Below the pieces are notes generated by a model. It made no database searches and was not told the DNA's origin. It saw nothing but the letters and a program-made list of their open reading frames with translations. The position numbers and the translations under genes are program-made. Positions 1-7,116 of a stretch of 7,697 nt of DNA are shown here, piece by piece. The stretch is taken from assembly GCA_013696065.1 (NCBI GenBank), contig JACCZJ010000109.1, positions 1 through 7,697 on the forward strand, given 5' to 3'. This DNA comes from Nocardioidaceae bacterium. GTDB taxonomy: Bacteria; Actinomycetota; Actinomycetes; Propionibacteriales; Nocardioidaceae. Each line of letters opens with the position of its first letter. Positions within the stretch are counted from its first letter, which is position 1.

Positions 1-974
1 AGGTCGCAGAGTGCGGACAGGGCGTCCTTGGCTGGTATGTCGGGCAGGGAGTTCAGTGCGGTTCGAGCTGCGGCCGTATGCCGTTCGACCTCGTCGCGGG
101 CCAGCTGCATCGCCGGGTTTGCGCGCAAGAGCTGCAGCGCCTCGGCATGCTGGTCATCGTCGACCAGGGGAGAGGCCAGCAGTTCGCGGAGTCGGCCCTG
201 GGAGTCGCCCGGAGATTCGAGCGCCAGGAGCGTCGGCAGCGTTTGCACCCCTTCACGCAGATCGGTGCCTGGCACCTTGCCGGAGTCGGAGGTCTCGCTC
301 GCGATATCGATGATGTCGTCGGACAGCTGAAACGCCGTACCGATGGATTCTCCATAGTCGGTCAGGGTCCGCTCGATTTCGCTGCTGGCGCCCGAGAATC
401 GAGCGCCGAAGCGGGCCGAGGTCGCGATGAGTGAGCCCGTCTTGTCGGCAACCACCGAGAGATAGTGCGCCAACGGATCGTCACCGTTTCGAGGTCCGAC
501 CGTTTCACGGATCTGGCCCTGCACGAGACGCGAAAAGGTCTCTGCCTGGATGCGGACTGCATCGGGGCCGAGGTCTGCCACGATCTGTGACGCCCTGGCA
601 AACAAGAAGTCCCCGGTCAGGATGGCGATTGAGTTGTCCCAACGTGCGTTGGCGCTCTGGGCTCCGCGCCGCAGGTCGGCCTCGTCCATGACGTCGTCGT
701 GGTAGAGCGTTGCCAGGTGGGTCAACTCCACCACCAGGGCCGACGGCACGACGGCAGCGGATCGCTCGTCACCGAACTCCGACGCCAAGACCACCAGCAG
801 CGGGCGGAACCTCTTGCCGCCGGCGGCGAGCAGGTGGTGGGCGGCCTCGTCGACGAAGTCGCAGTCGGACTCGACCGCGGCAGCGAGCTCCTTTTCGATC
901 TCGAGCAGCTTCGAACGGACCCGCGACTCAAGCTCTGGGTCGACAAACGGCAACCCCAAAGACGTCGGTGTCAC
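1..974 (-). CDS. Long-chain polyprenyl diphosphate synthase (trans-isoprenyl diphosphate synthase), 3' end cut by window edge
   Basis: Condenses isopentenyl diphosphate units onto an allylic primer to make a long all-trans prenyl diphosphate, most likely the menaquinone side chain. I translated 324 complete codons with no stop up to the left edge. Family members are about 320-340 residues, so only a few C-terminal residues are missing. Visible motifs in order: GGKRFRP (52-58, isopentenyl diphosphate binding); first Asp-rich motif DDVMD (93-97) followed by RRG (102-104); KTG (178-180); second Asp-rich motif in QLSDDIID (217-223); and GKVPGTDLREG (232-242). The Asp motifs bind Mg-diphosphate. 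Residues 4 and 5 positions before the first motif are Thr89 and Ala88, small side chains that in this family allow long products (inference). The GTG start at 974 lies 13 bases after the nuoN stop, with GGGAAG at 986-981 six bases upstream. An ATG at 989 is out of frame and stops after five codons. The gene resembles actinobacterial GrcC-type enzymes next to nuo operons. Exact chain length is not readable from sequence. Confidence 0.94.
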   Translation of the reverse strand, partial: MTPTSLGLPFVDPELESRVRSKLLEIEKELAAAVESDCDFVDEAAHHLLAAGGKRFRPLLVVLASEFGDERSAAVVPSALVVELTHLATLYHDDVMDEADLRRGAQSANARWDNSIAILTGDFLFARASQIVADLGPDAVRIQAETFSRLVQGQIRETVGPRNGDDPLAHYLSVVADKTGSLIATSARFGARFSGASSEIERTLTDYGESIGTAFQLSDDIIDIASETSDSGKVPGTDLREGVQTLPTLLALESPGDSQGRLRELLASPLVDDDQHAEALQLLRANPAMQLARDEVERHTAAARTALNSLPDIPAKDALSALCD

Positions 975-980
975 GAGTGG

Positions 981-986
981 CTTCCC
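981..986 (-). promoter_or_regulatory. Probable ribosome binding site of the polyprenyl synthase
   Basis: GGGAAG on the minus strand, in the 13-base gap after the nuoN stop and six bases before the GTG at 974. It is an imperfect match, but it is the only candidate, and it points to GTG rather than the out-of-frame ATG at 989. Confidence 0.6.
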
Positions 987-987
987 A

Positions 988-2595
988 TCAACGAATGAAC
1001 TCCCCGGCCTGGCGCGCCAGGTCGAGGACAGGCTGCGGCATGACGCCGAGCACCAATGTCATCGTCGCACCTACGGTGATGGTGACCGTCGTCAGGATGC
1101 TCGGAACCGCGACCGTCGGTCCGTCGCCGACTGGGTCAGAGAAGAACATAATGACGATGACGCGCACGTAGAAGAACGCGGCCACCACACTCATTAAGAC
1201 GGCCAGAAGGACCAGCGGCCAGGCCCCGCCTGACCAGGCCGACGTGAAGACCGCCCACTTACCGGTGAATCCACTCGTCAGGGGTATGCCGGCAAACGCC
1301 AACAAGAAGAAGGCAAAGACGCCAGCGACGATCGGCGCCTCTCTGCCCAGACCAGCCCACCGAGACAGGTGCGTGGTCTCGCCCCCGGCGTCTCGCACCA
1401 GCGTGACCACCGCGAAGGCGCCGATGGACGCGAACCCATAGGCCACGAGGTAGAACAAGATGGATTGCAGGCTGGTGATTTCTGCCTCGGCAGCGTTGAC
1501 GCCCTGTTGGACTCCGACTAAGCCGGTGATGATGAAGCCTGCATGGGCAATGGACGAGTAGGCGAGCATCCGCTTGATGTCGGTCTGCGTGATCGCGATC
1601 ACCGACCCGATGGCCATCGTGAGCCCAGCGATGGCCCACATCATCGGCTGCCAGTCCCAACGCGCACTGCCGAGGCCGACGTAGAAGACCCGGAGCAGGG
1701 CTCCGAACGCCGCGATCTTTGTGCAGGCCGACATAAAAGCCGTGACGGCCGTCGGTGCGCCTTGATAGACGTCGGGGGTCCAGGCGTGGAACGGAGCAGC
1801 CCCGACCTTGAACAGGAGGCCGACCGCCAGCAAACCCATACCCGTCAGGAGCAGAGTGCTCGATCCGACTCGTGCGGAGACCGCGGCGGAAATGTCAGCC
1901 AGTTGAACGCTGCCGGCAAACCCGTAGATGAGCGCCGTGCCGTAGAGGAAGAACGCCGACGAGAAGGCGCCCAGCAGAAAATACTTGAGCGCGGCCTCTT
2001 GGCTGATGAGCCGGCGCCGCCGAGCCAGCCCGCACAGCAGATAGAGGGGCAGCGACAACACCTCGAGTGCCACGAACATGGTCAGCAGATCGTTGGACGC
2101 CGGGAACAGCATCATGCCGCCGATGGCGAACATCATCAGCGGGAAGACCTCGGTGTGCTCCACGCCTTGCGAAGACGCCTGCCGCTCCGCCTCGGTGCCG
2201 GGCAGGGCGGCGGCTTGCCCGGCGAAAGCTGTGACCCCACCCTCGAGCTGACGCTCGGCGAAGAGCAGCACGCTGATGAACGAGAGCACAAGCAGCGCGC
2301 CCCAGATGAAGAGCGAGGGGCCGTCCACCGCGATGGCACCCATCGCTTCGATGCTGCCCAGCGACGCACCGTCGTTGTGCGAAGGCAGGTCTCGCGCCAC
2401 CAGCACGACGCCCACGAGCGAGGCAACGAGTCCCCCGAGCGACAACACCAGCTGGGCGGTGTAGCGCTGCCTGCGTGGCAAGAAGGCCTCGACCAGCACC
2501 CCGACGATCGCGACACCGAAGATGATCAGCAGCGGATAGAGCCGGCCGTACGCGATTTCGGGTGAGTCGAAGGTGGCTTCAGCCAGTGTGTTCAC
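988..2595 (-). CDS. nuoN: NADH-quinone oxidoreductase subunit N
   Basis: Antiporter-like membrane subunit of complex I, one of three proton-pumping modules. It is the one nearest the NuoA/J/K/H core. The product is 535 residues and almost wholly hydrophobic, consistent with the 14-helix fold of the family. Diagnostic segments: ALEVLSLPLYLL with Glu178 (helix 5 glutamate); LLFKVGAAPFHAWTPDVYQG with Lys263 (broken helix 7); ACTKIAAFG with Lys293 (helix 8); QTDIKRMLAYSSIAHAGFI (338-355); and GFTGKW with Lys446 (helix 12 lysine, typical of NuoN). These correspond to the E. coli NuoN residues E133, K217, K247 and K395. A polar insert of about 38 residues (113-150) lies between the helices at 95-113 and 151-166. 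The start is GTG at 2595, sharing GTGA with the nuoM stop. A strong Shine-Dalgarno lies just upstream inside nuoM. The downstream polyprenyl synthase follows after 13 bases. Confidence 0.97.
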   Translation of the reverse strand: MNTLAEATFDSPEIAYGRLYPLLIIFGVAIVGVLVEAFLPRRQRYTAQLVLSLGGLVASLVGVVLVARDLPSHNDGASLGSIEAMGAIAVDGPSLFIWGALLVLSFISVLLFAERQLEGGVTAFAGQAAALPGTEAERQASSQGVEHTEVFPLMMFAIGGMMLFPASNDLLTMFVALEVLSLPLYLLCGLARRRRLISQEAALKYFLLGAFSSAFFLYGTALIYGFAGSVQLADISAAVSARVGSSTLLLTGMGLLAVGLLFKVGAAPFHAWTPDVYQGAPTAVTAFMSACTKIAAFGALLRVFYVGLGSARWDWQPMMWAIAGLTMAIGSVIAITQTDIKRMLAYSSIAHAGFIITGLVGVQQGVNAAEAEITSLQSILFYLVAYGFASIGAFAVVTLVRDAGGETTHLSRWAGLGREAPIVAGVFAFFLLAFAGIPLTSGFTGKWAVFTSAWSGGAWPLVLLAVLMSVVAAFFYVRVIVIMFFSDPVGDGPTVAVPSILTTVTITVGATMTLVLGVMPQPVLDLARQAGEFIR

Positions 2596-4130
2596 TTCGC
2601 CTCCTCCCTTACTGCGACGGTTGGTTCCGGGTCACGTGCGCCGACTCTTTCGAGCAGGGTGTCCACGGTGGGGTTGATGATGTCGAGAGCGGGCTTGGGA
2701 TAGAAGCCGAGCCCGACGATCAGCGCCAGCAGGGGGGCCACGGCCGCGATCTCGCGTCCGCCAAGGTCCGGAAGGTTCCTCGTCGACTCTCTCACCGGCC
2801 CCGTCATCGTGCGTTGATACATCAGCAAGATATAGAGCGCTGCCAGCACGATTCCCAGCGTCGCAATGACTGCGGCGGTGATCGACTCGGTGAATGTGCC
2901 GGCGAGGACGAGGAACTCACTGACGAACGGCGACAACCCCGGCAAGGAAAGGCTCGACAGGCCCGCCACCAAGAAGACGCCTGCCAGGACGGGTGCACTC
3001 TTTTCGACCCCCCCGAAGTCGCTGATCATCTTCGAGCCCCGGCGCGTTATCAAGAACCCGGTGATCAAGAAAAGCGCTGCAGTCGACAGGCCGTGGTTGA
3101 ACATGTAGAGCGCGGCGCCGGCTTGGCCTTGGCTGTTCATCACGAAGATGCCCAGCACGATGAAACCGAAGTGTGATACCGACGTGTAGGCGATGAGGCG
3201 GCGGATGTCGTTTTGCCCGATGGCCAGCACAGCGCCGTACAGCACCGAAAAGACGGCCAGCGCGATGACGACCGGCGTGGCCCACTGCGACGCCTCGGGG
3301 AAGATGCCGAGGCAGAAGCGCATCATCCCGAAGGTGCCGATCTTGTCGAGAACGCTGACCAGCAACACCGAGGTGCCGGGGGTGGCTTCGCTCGCGGCAT
3401 CGGGCAGCCAGGTGTGGACCGGCCACATCGGCGCCTTGATGGCAAAGGCGATGAAGAAGCCCAAGAAGAGCAGGCGCTCGGTGTTCTGCGACATGTCGGC
3501 AGCCATCAGATCTTCGAGCAGGTATGACGGTCCGCTGGCCGAGTCGGCCGACACGACGTACAGGCCGACCACGGAGGCCAGCATCAGCAAGCCGCCGAAC
3601 AAGCTGAAGAGGAGGAACTTGACCGACGCGTAGGACCGCCGGGCACCACCGAACCCACCGATCAGGAAGTAGATCGGGATGAGCGTCGCCTCGAAGAGCA
3701 CATAGAACAAGAAGACGTCGGTGGCGGCGAACACGCCGATGGCCAGGCCCTCAAGCCCGAGCATCCAGGCAAAGAACGAGTTGGTGCTCCACCGGCCATC
3801 GTCGGCGTCGTTCCAGGAGGCGAGGATGACGACCGGAGTCAAGATCGTGGTGAGCAGCACCAGGGCGAGACCCAGGCCGTCGAGGCCGACGGCATAGTGA
3901 GCCCCGAATGCCTCGATCCAGGAGTAGTTCTCGACGAACTGGAAGCCACCGTCGACGTCGTACTCAACCGCGAGGGCGATGGAGAGACCGAGCACGGCCA
4001 AAGAGATCGCGAAGGCAGCCTGCTTTGGCAGCTCGGAGCGCCGCGGCAGCAGCATCACCAGCACGGCACCCAGCAGCGGCGCGGCGCCCAGGATCGTCAA
4101 CCAGGGCACGGACATCTCACTTCCAGTCAT
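2592..4130 (-). CDS. nuoM: NADH-quinone oxidoreductase subunit M
   Basis: Central antiporter-like proton-pumping subunit of complex I, placed between NuoN and NuoL in the membrane arm. With the start at 4130 it has 512 residues, normal for NuoM. Key segments: LFYVLFEATLIPIYFL with Glu147 (helix 5); AFAIKAPMWPVHTWLPDA with Lys232 (helix 7); SVLDKIGTFG with Lys263 (helix 8); QNDIRRLIAYTSVSHFGFI (306-324); FNHGLSTAALF with His346; and SPFVSEFLVLAG with Glu405 (helix 12 glutamate, where NuoL and NuoN have lysine). These match E. coli E144, K234, K265 and E407. The C-terminal 30 residues are charged and hydrophilic. The frame stays open to an ATG at 4220, but that would add 30 residues of non-membrane sequence inside nuoL. 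The ATG at 4130 shares ATGA with the nuoL stop and has GGCGGTGA upstream. A second candidate, ATG at 4115 giving 507 residues beginning MSVPWLT, also fits homologues and cannot be excluded. Confidence 0.96.
   Translation of the reverse strand: MTGSEMSVPWLTILGAAPLLGAVLVMLLPRRSELPKQAAFAISLAVLGLSIALAVEYDVDGGFQFVENYSWIEAFGAHYAVGLDGLGLALVLLTTILTPVVILASWNDADDGRWSTNSFFAWMLGLEGLAIGVFAATDVFLFYVLFEATLIPIYFLIGGFGGARRSYASVKFLLFSLFGGLLMLASVVGLYVVSADSASGPSYLLEDLMAADMSQNTERLLFLGFFIAFAIKAPMWPVHTWLPDAASEATPGTSVLLVSVLDKIGTFGMMRFCLGIFPEASQWATPVVIALAVFSVLYGAVLAIGQNDIRRLIAYTSVSHFGFIVLGIFVMNSQGQAGAALYMFNHGLSTAALFLITGFLITRRGSKMISDFGGVEKSAPVLAGVFLVAGLSSLSLPGLSPFVSEFLVLAGTFTESITAAVIATLGIVLAALYILLMYQRTMTGPVRESTRNLPDLGGREIAAVAPLLALIVGLGFYPKPALDIINPTVDTLLERVGARDPEPTVAVREEAK
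2600..2608 (-). promoter_or_regulatory. Strong ribosome binding site of nuoN
   Basis: GGGAGGAGG on the minus strand, embedded in the Arg-Glu-Glu-Ala codons at the end of nuoM. It offers AGGAGG four bases or GGGAGG seven bases before the GTG at 2595. It is the strongest Shine-Dalgarno in the window and supports nuoN starting at the GTGA overlap. Confidence 0.85.
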
Positions 4131-6013
4131 GCGAGTTTCACCGCCAACAACGCGAGCACCACGAGAGCGGACCCACCCAGCATCGACAACGCGTAGGACC
4201 GGACGAAGCCGGTCTGCCACCGCCGGATCCTCCCGGACGAGCCCCCCACCACCGCGGCCAAGCCGTTGACGGCGCCATCGACGCCTCGGTCGTCGAACGT
4301 CACAAGTCCTCTTGTCAGCGACTGTCCGGGCCGCATCAGCGCCACCTCGTTGAAAGCGTCGCCGTAGAAATCGCGACGGGCCGCAGTCGTCAACGACGAG
4401 ACATCGCCCGGCGCGACGGCGGGGATTTTGTCACGTCGGTACAGCCGCACCGCCACGCCCACACCGATCAAGACCACGACGGCGACCACAATCGTGAGCC
4501 CCAGCTCGGTCAGGCCGAGCGGCAGCTCATGGTGCTCTCCCTCACCGACGACCGGTTCGAGCCAGGTGCCGATCCAGTCGTTGAGCAACAGCACGCCACC
4601 GAATACCGATGCGACCGCGAGCACCATCAGCGGAAGCGTCATCACCAGTGACGACTCGTGTGGGTGAGCCTCCTTGGCCCAACGCTTATCGCTGATGAAT
4701 GTCATGATCATCATGCGTGTCATGTAGAAAGCTGTGATGCTAGCTCCGAGCAGCGCACCGAGGCCGACGACCAGGTTTTCAGCGAAGGCGGCCTCGATGA
4801 TCTTGTCCTTGGACCAGAAACCGGAAAAGCCTGGGAATCCGATGATGGCGAGATAGCCACAGGCGAATGTCACAAAGGTGATGGGCATGACCGCGCGGAG
4901 CGCGCCATACCGGCGCATGTCGACCTCGTCGTTCATGGCATGCATGACCGACCCGGCACCGAGGAACATGTTGGCCTTGAAGAACCCGTGGGTGAGCAGG
5001 TGGAAGATCGCAAAGGAGTACGCGGCTGGGCCGATCCCGGCCGCGAGCATCATGTAGCCGATCTGACTCATGGTTGAACCGGCCAGACCCTTCTTGATGT
5101 CGTCCTTGGCGCACCCGATGATCGCACCCCAGAGCAACGTGACGAGTCCGACGATCACGACGGCGGCCTGGGCGACCTGGCTCTGCTCGTAGACGAAGTC
5201 CGACCGGACAACGAGATAGACACCTGCCGTCACCATCGTCGCGGCGTGGATCAGCGCCGACACCGGCGTCGGTCCCTCCATCGCGTCGAGCAGCCAGCTC
5301 TGCAAGGGCACCTGAGCTGACTTGCCGCATGCCCCGAGCAGGAGCAGGAGGCCGAGCGCTGTCGCCGTGCCGGCTGAGACCTCCTCCATGCCGCTCTCGA
5401 CGCCCGCGAACGAGCTGGTCCCGAAGGTCGCGAACATCAGCATGATCGACAACGCCATGCCCATGTCGCCGACGCGGTTGACGACGAATGCCTTCTTGGC
5501 CGCAACGGCCGCCGAGGTCCGTTGCTGGAAAAAGCCGATCAAGAGGTACGACGCCAAGCCGACGCCTTCCCAACCCAAGAACACGGTGAGGTAGTCATCG
5601 GCCAGCACCAGCATCAGCATGGCCGCGATGAACAGGTTCAGCTGGGCGAAGAAGCGGCGCCGTCTCTCGTCGTGCGCCATGTAGCCAATCGAATAGATGT
5701 GGATCAGGCTGCCCACGCCGGTGATGAGCAACACGAAGAGGCCGGAGAGCCGGTCAAAGAGCAACCCGAAGGAGACGTCGAAGCCTCCGACCTGGATCCA
5801 CGAGAAGAGCTCCTGGTGCAGGGAAGGCGTATCTGCTGAGTCTCTGAGCTCGACAAACGCCAGGACGCCCACGGCGAACGACGCCAGAGATGCCGCCGTG
5901 CCGAGCAGATGGCCCCAGGCATCGGTCGCCTTCCCGCCGATCAGAAGCAGTGCAGCGCTCGCAGCTGGGATCGCGATGATCAGATAGAGCCAGTCCACAG
6001 CGTTGTTCTCCAT
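4127..6013 (-). CDS. nuoL: NADH-quinone oxidoreductase subunit L
   Basis: Distal antiporter-like proton-pumping subunit of complex I, which also carries the long lateral helix running along NuoM and NuoN. At 628 residues it is close to the E. coli protein (613). Key segments: FLGWEGVGLASYLLIG with Glu149 (helix 5); NRVGDMG with Asp183; GACGKSAQVPLQSWLLDAM with Lys231 (helix 7); TPVSALIHAATMVTAGVYL with His256; KDDIKKGLAGSTMSQIGYM (303-321); LLTHGFFKANMFLGAGSVMH with Lys346; and GFWSKDKI with Lys402 (helix 12). Residues about 540-600 are polar to amphipathic, fitting the lateral helix. Residues 603-627 form a final hydrophobic anchor. His-containing loops occur near 450-452 and 493-495. The ATG at 6013 follows the nuoK stop by 9 bases, with AGAGG (6024-6020) six bases upstream overlapping that stop. 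The end overlaps nuoM by ATGA if nuoM starts at 4130. All proton-path residues are present, so it looks functional. Confidence 0.98.
   Translation of the reverse strand: MENNAVDWLYLIIAIPAASAALLLIGGKATDAWGHLLGTAASLASFAVGVLAFVELRDSADTPSLHQELFSWIQVGGFDVSFGLLFDRLSGLFVLLITGVGSLIHIYSIGYMAHDERRRRFFAQLNLFIAAMLMLVLADDYLTVFLGWEGVGLASYLLIGFFQQRTSAAVAAKKAFVVNRVGDMGMALSIMLMFATFGTSSFAGVESGMEEVSAGTATALGLLLLLGACGKSAQVPLQSWLLDAMEGPTPVSALIHAATMVTAGVYLVVRSDFVYEQSQVAQAAVVIVGLVTLLWGAIIGCAKDDIKKGLAGSTMSQIGYMMLAAGIGPAAYSFAIFHLLTHGFFKANMFLGAGSVMHAMNDEVDMRRYGALRAVMPITFVTFACGYLAIIGFPGFSGFWSKDKIIEAAFAENLVVGLGALLGASITAFYMTRMMIMTFISDKRWAKEAHPHESSLVMTLPLMVLAVASVFGGVLLLNDWIGTWLEPVVGEGEHHELPLGLTELGLTIVVAVVVLIGVGVAVRLYRRDKIPAVAPGDVSSLTTAARRDFYGDAFNEVALMRPGQSLTRGLVTFDDRGVDGAVNGLAAVVGGSSGRIRRWQTGFVRSYALSMLGGSALVVLALLAVKLA
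4138..4145 (-). promoter_or_regulatory. Probable ribosome binding site of nuoM (deciding the 4130 start)
   Basis: GGCGGTGA on the minus strand, inside the last codons of nuoL, seven bases before the ATG at 4130. The same GGCGGTG element lies seven bases before the nuoJ GTG, which supports its use here. The rival ATG at 4115 has GGAAG (4124-4120) with only a four-base spacer. Confidence 0.55.
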
Positions 6014-6022
6014 CGTCGGCCT

Positions 6023-6322
6023 CTAGTACTTCAGCAGGCTTGCGTCGTCGACCGAGGCCGAGCGGCGGGTGCGGAAGATCGTCATGATGATCGCGAGCCC
6101 TACGACGACCTCAGCGGCTGCGACCACCATGACGAAGAAGGCCGCGATCTGGCCGTCGAGGTTGCCGTGCTGGCGGGCAAACGCCACAAAGGCCAAGTTG
6201 CTCGCGTTGAGCATGAGCTCGACGCACATAAAGACCACGATGGCGTTGCGGCGAACGAGCACCCCGATCGCACCGATCGAGAACAATAAGGCAGACAGGA
6301 CCAAGAACGGAGTCACGCTCAT
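6023..6322 (-). CDS. nuoK: NADH-quinone oxidoreductase subunit K
   Basis: Small three-helix membrane subunit of complex I (MrpC-like) that connects the core near the quinone site to the antiporter-like subunits. The 99-residue length is normal for the family. Hydrophobic helices lie at about 4-24, 27-50 and 57-81. The two buried glutamates of the ion path are present: Glu35 in VFMCVELMLNASNLAF and Glu71 in VVAAAEVVVGLAI, equivalent to E. coli E36 and E72. The C-terminus ends in a short polar tail of about 18 residues. The ATG at 6322 shares ATGA with the nuoJ stop. GAGAGGA sits upstream inside the nuoJ end, about seven bases from the start, so its translation is probably coupled to nuoJ. nuoL follows after 9 bases. 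No anomalies seen. Confidence 0.98.
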   Translation of the reverse strand: MSVTPFLVLSALLFSIGAIGVLVRRNAIVVFMCVELMLNASNLAFVAFARQHGNLDGQIAAFFVMVVAAAEVVVGLAIIMTIFRTRRSASVDDASLLKY

Positions 6323-7116
6323 CGCTCAGTCCTCTCGTTCTGCGTGTCGTGCGTCCGGCCCGCCTCGAGCTGCTTGGTGGCGCCCTCGATCTCGGTGGCG
6401 ATCAGCTTGTCTTGAGATACGTCCCGCACCGTGCCACGAGCGCGCATGACGCGAGAGATGGACAGCTCAGACGGTGTGCCGTCGGGCAGCAGCGCCGGCG
6501 TGTCGACCGCGTTGTGCCGCGCCAGCATGCCGGGGCTGGGGAGCGGACCGGGGTGCACGCCGCGCTCGGCGTAGTCACGCATCCGCTGCCGCGCCATGTC
6601 GCGCTGGGTGGCCTTGGGCGTGAGCCGCTCACGATGCGCGAGCAGCATCGCACCCAGGGCAGCCGTGATCAGCAGGGCGCTGGTGACCTCGAAGGCGAAG
6701 ACGTACTTGCTGAACAGGAGCTGCGCCACACCGGACACGTTGCCGTCCTCGTTGGCCGCCTCGAGTCCGAGAGCGGCTCCGTAGGTCGCTTGGGTCACGC
6801 CGGCCACCAGCAGCACAGCGAACACCACTCCGACCACGACCGCAGCCACCCGCAGGCCACGCAGCGTCTCGACCATCGAGTCCGACGAATCGACACCCAC
6901 GAGCATGAGCACAAAGAGGAAGAGCATGAGCACAGCGCCGGTGTAGACGATGATCTGCACCGCGAAGAGGAAGGGCGCGTCTTGAGCGGCGTACAACACC
7001 GCCAGGCTCACCATGACCACGGCGAGCAACATAGCCGAGTGCACGGCCTTGCGTACGACGACCATGCCAAGGGCGCAGACCACCATGACTGGTGCGAGCA
7101 GCCAGAACGCGATCAC
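6319..7116 (-). CDS. nuoJ: NADH-quinone oxidoreductase subunit J with long C-terminal tail
   Basis: Five-helix membrane subunit of complex I next to NuoK and NuoA, involved in coupling quinone reduction to proton pumping. Helices are at about 3-22, 27-45, 52-74, 88-107 and 139-160. The conserved third helix IIVYTGAVLMLFLFVLMLVG (55-74) carries the Tyr-Thr-Gly-Ala-Val segment where the family's pi-bulge lies. At 265 residues it is much longer than the E. coli protein (184). The excess is mostly a hydrophilic tail of about 105 residues (161-265) that is Arg-rich near 172-185, then Pro/Gly-rich with ARHNAVDTPALLPDGTPSE (199-217), then charged. Actinobacterial NuoJ proteins are generally long (about 260 residues), so this is probably lineage-typical. 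The GTG start at 7116 shares GTGA with the nuoI stop. GGCGGTG (7130-7124) lies seven bases upstream. A later ATG (residue 11) would delete half of helix 1 and is disfavoured. Confidence 0.96.
   Translation of the reverse strand: MIAFWLLAPVMVVCALGMVVVRKAVHSAMLLAVVMVSLAVLYAAQDAPFLFAVQIIVYTGAVLMLFLFVLMLVGVDSSDSMVETLRGLRVAAVVVGVVFAVLLVAGVTQATYGAALGLEAANEDGNVSGVAQLLFSKYVFAFEVTSALLITAALGAMLLAHRERLTPKATQRDMARQRMRDYAERGVHPGPLPSPGMLARHNAVDTPALLPDGTPSELSISRVMRARGTVRDVSQDKLIATEIEGATKQLEAGRTHDTQNERTER

Noticed and set aside
11..434. Several plus-strand open frames over the left end
   Set aside because: They lie opposite the polyprenyl synthase, whose minus-strand frame has both Asp-rich motifs and reads continuously to the edge.
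975..987. Terminator or promoter between nuoN and the polyprenyl synthase
   Set aside because: The gap is only 13 bases with no hairpin. It contains just a probable ribosome binding site.
1543..2565. 340-codon plus-strand open frame opposite nuoN
   Set aside because: Its translation is Arg/His/Gln/Glu-rich with no recognisable domain, and it lies wholly antisense to a convincing nuoN. Long antisense frames are expected in high-GC coding DNA.
3908..4651. 247-codon plus-strand open frame spanning the nuoL/nuoM junction
   Set aside because: Its composition is typical of a high-GC antisense shadow, and it crosses two real genes on the other strand.
4779..5573. 264-codon minus-strand frame inside nuoL
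   Set aside because: It is an out-of-frame shadow of nuoL, Arg/His-rich without membrane character. The nuoL frame carries all family motifs.
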